Part shown: positions 63,184-64,000 of the stretch, one piece after another
Layout: the number at the start of each line of letters is the position of its first letter
Numbering within the stretch: the stretch's first letter is position 1
From: Myxococcus sp. RHSTA-1-4
GTDB lineage: Bacteria > Myxococcota > Myxococcia > Myxococcales > Myxococcaceae
Length of the DNA: 64,000 nucleotides
Direction of reading: 5' to 3'
NCBI RefSeq assembly: GCF_020037125.1
Contig: NZ_JAIQDG010000022.1
Coordinates: 62,001-126,000 of the forward strand
The notes under the pieces: model-generated
What the model was told of the DNA's origin: nothing
Seen by the model: only the letters and a program-made list of their open reading frames with translations
Database searches by the model: none
Made by a program: the position numbers and the translations under genes

Positions 63184-64000
63184 TTGTCCAAGCCCCCACT
63201 TGGAAATTCCGACTCCGCCCTGGCGCTCCGGCCCGATGGGAGGAATGGCCAGGACGCGCTTGCCCGGAGTGAGGAGCTCTGCCGTCAGGCCGTCGAGAGC
63301 ATCGAGGACTTCGCCGTCATCACCACGGACCCTCAGGGGCTCATCACCGGCTGGAACACGGGGGCGGAGCGGATCTTCGGTTACCGGAAGGAAGAGGCCC
63401 TGGGCAAGCCCGCCTCCCTCCTGTTCACACGGGAGGACCGCGAGCGGCACACGCCCGAGCACGAGCTGGAGACGGCCCTCAAGGAGGGGAAGGCCACGGA
63501 CGAGCGGTGGCTCGTGCGCAAGGACGGCAGCCGTTTCTGGGGCAGCGGAAGCACCAAGGCGCTCCGGGATGGCGAGGGCCGGCTCCTCGGCTTCGCCAGA
63601 GTCGGGCGGGACCTCACCGAGAAGAAGCTCGCCGCCGATGTGCTCGGAGCGGAGGCGGAGCAGCGGCGCCTCACCGCCATCCTCGAGGCCACCCCCGACC
63701 TGGTGGGCACCTTCGATACGGGGGGGCGGCTGCTCTACCTCAACAGCGCGGGGCGGCGGATGCTCGGCATGGGCGATGAGCCGCTCACCCGGTGGACGCT
63801 CGCCGGCATCCACCCGGAGTGGGCGGTGTCGCTGCTCCACCGCGAGGGCATCCCCGGTGCCATGCGCGAGGGCACCTGGAGCGGGGAGACGGCGGTGGTG
63901 TGCAGGAGCGGCAAGGAACTGCCCACCTCGCAGGTCATCATCGCCCACCGGCAGCCGGACGGCGCGGTGGCGTACCTCTCCACCATCGTGCGCGACATCG
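63184..64000 (+). CDS. PAS-domain sensor protein, N-terminal part (truncated by window end)
   Basis: The frame is open to the end of the window (272 codons visible). Two PAS domains are present: QAVESIEDFAVITTDPQGLI then TGWNTGAERIFGYRKEEALGKPAS (about residues 36-80), ending FARVGRDLTEKKLA, and ILEATPDLVGTFDTGGRLLY then LNSAGRRMLGMG from about 164. This layout is typical of soluble sensor histidine kinases, but the output domain lies outside. No membrane segment is seen. TTG at 63184 is proposed as the start, with AGGAGAGG about 3-6 bases upstream; no ATG or GTG occurs near the N-terminus in this frame. The gene is divergent from the methyltransferase across a 221-base gap. Confidence 0.8.
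   Translation, partial: MSKPPLGNSDSALALRPDGRNGQDALARSEELCRQAVESIEDFAVITTDPQGLITGWNTGAERIFGYRKEEALGKPASLLFTREDRERHTPEHELETALKEGKATDERWLVRKDGSRFWGSGSTKALRDGEGRLLGFARVGRDLTEKKLAADVLGAEAEQRRLTAILEATPDLVGTFDTGGRLLYLNSAGRRMLGMGDEPLTRWTLAGIHPEWAVSLLHREGIPGAMREGTWSGETAVVCRSGKELPTSQVIIAHRQPDGAVAYLSTIVRDI

Noticed and set aside
1-64000. CRISPR arrays, insertion sequences and intact tRNA or rRNA genes
   Set aside because: I looked for regularly spaced repeats, transposase motifs and complete cloverleaf tRNAs and saw none. The only tRNA-like sequences are the partial ones listed.

Overview
The window is high-GC DNA with long, tightly packed genes and GTG/TTG starts. It encodes part of a contractile injection system (CIS), a multimodular nonribosomal peptide synthetase (NRPS), a PAS-domain sensor and large surface proteins. 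This mix fits a myxobacterium, for example the Cystobacterineae group (Archangium, Cystobacter, Myxococcus). That assignment is inference from gene content and style; no rRNA or other phylogenetic marker is present.

Layout. (1) 1-14.15 kb, + strand: the 3' part of a CIS operon. In order: an unknown gene cut by the window edge, a CIS tube protein, a LysM adaptor, a gpD-like hub, a gpV-like spike, a PAAR-like tip, gp25, two baseplate-J-like wedge proteins, a gpI-like protein and a beta-helix protein. Sheath, inner tube and AAA ATPase are not in the window and would be expected upstream. (2) 14.15-14.71 kb: no gene. It holds a T-arm-like sequence with a terminator, then the 3' half of a tRNA-Thr(CGT) from anticodon loop to CCA, as left by integration at a tRNA. 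(3) 14.7-17.4 kb, - strand: a LysR regulator and two pirins. A matching 18-bp palindrome lies upstream of both lysR and the pirin pair. (4) 17.46-24.0 kb, - strand: a NodT-type outer-membrane factor, HlyD adaptor, RbbA-like ABC protein and ABC-2 permease, together a complete exporter. (5) 24.2-32.4 kb, - strand: D-lactate dehydrogenase, pyruvate kinase, zinc alcohol dehydrogenase, glucokinase, phosphofructokinase and a glycogen-debranching enzyme with a one-base frameshift. The set reads as a glycogen/glucose-to-lactate unit. A DUF202 gene and a second, degenerate tRNA fragment (33.10 kb) follow. (6) 33.2-40.3 kb: a clostripain-like cysteine peptidase, a DUF2254 membrane protein, a 1300-residue beta-propeller protein and a 48-residue membrane peptide. 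(7) 40.7-46.3 kb, + strand: a CusCBA/Czc-type heavy-metal RND efflux operon. (8) 46.3-50.3 kb: a DUF4136 lipoprotein, an outer-membrane beta-barrel, a sulfide:quinone oxidoreductase-like flavoprotein and a polytopic membrane protein. (9) 50.4-63.0 kb: a biosynthetic cluster with an ornithine-cyclodeaminase-family enzyme, a three-module NRPS (C-A-T x3, TE) and a convergent methyltransferase. (10) 63.18 kb to the end: the start of a PAS-domain sensor protein.

How the parts may work together (inference). The CIS genes build the baseplate and spike end of a contractile particle. The central segment could ferment stored glycogen to lactate under oxygen limitation, next to a drug-type exporter. Both A2 and A3 of the NRPS have proline-like specificity pockets, which fits a cyclodeaminase supplying proline or pipecolate. 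The two direct tRNA fragments suggest stepwise island insertion at a tRNA-Thr lying upstream of the window.
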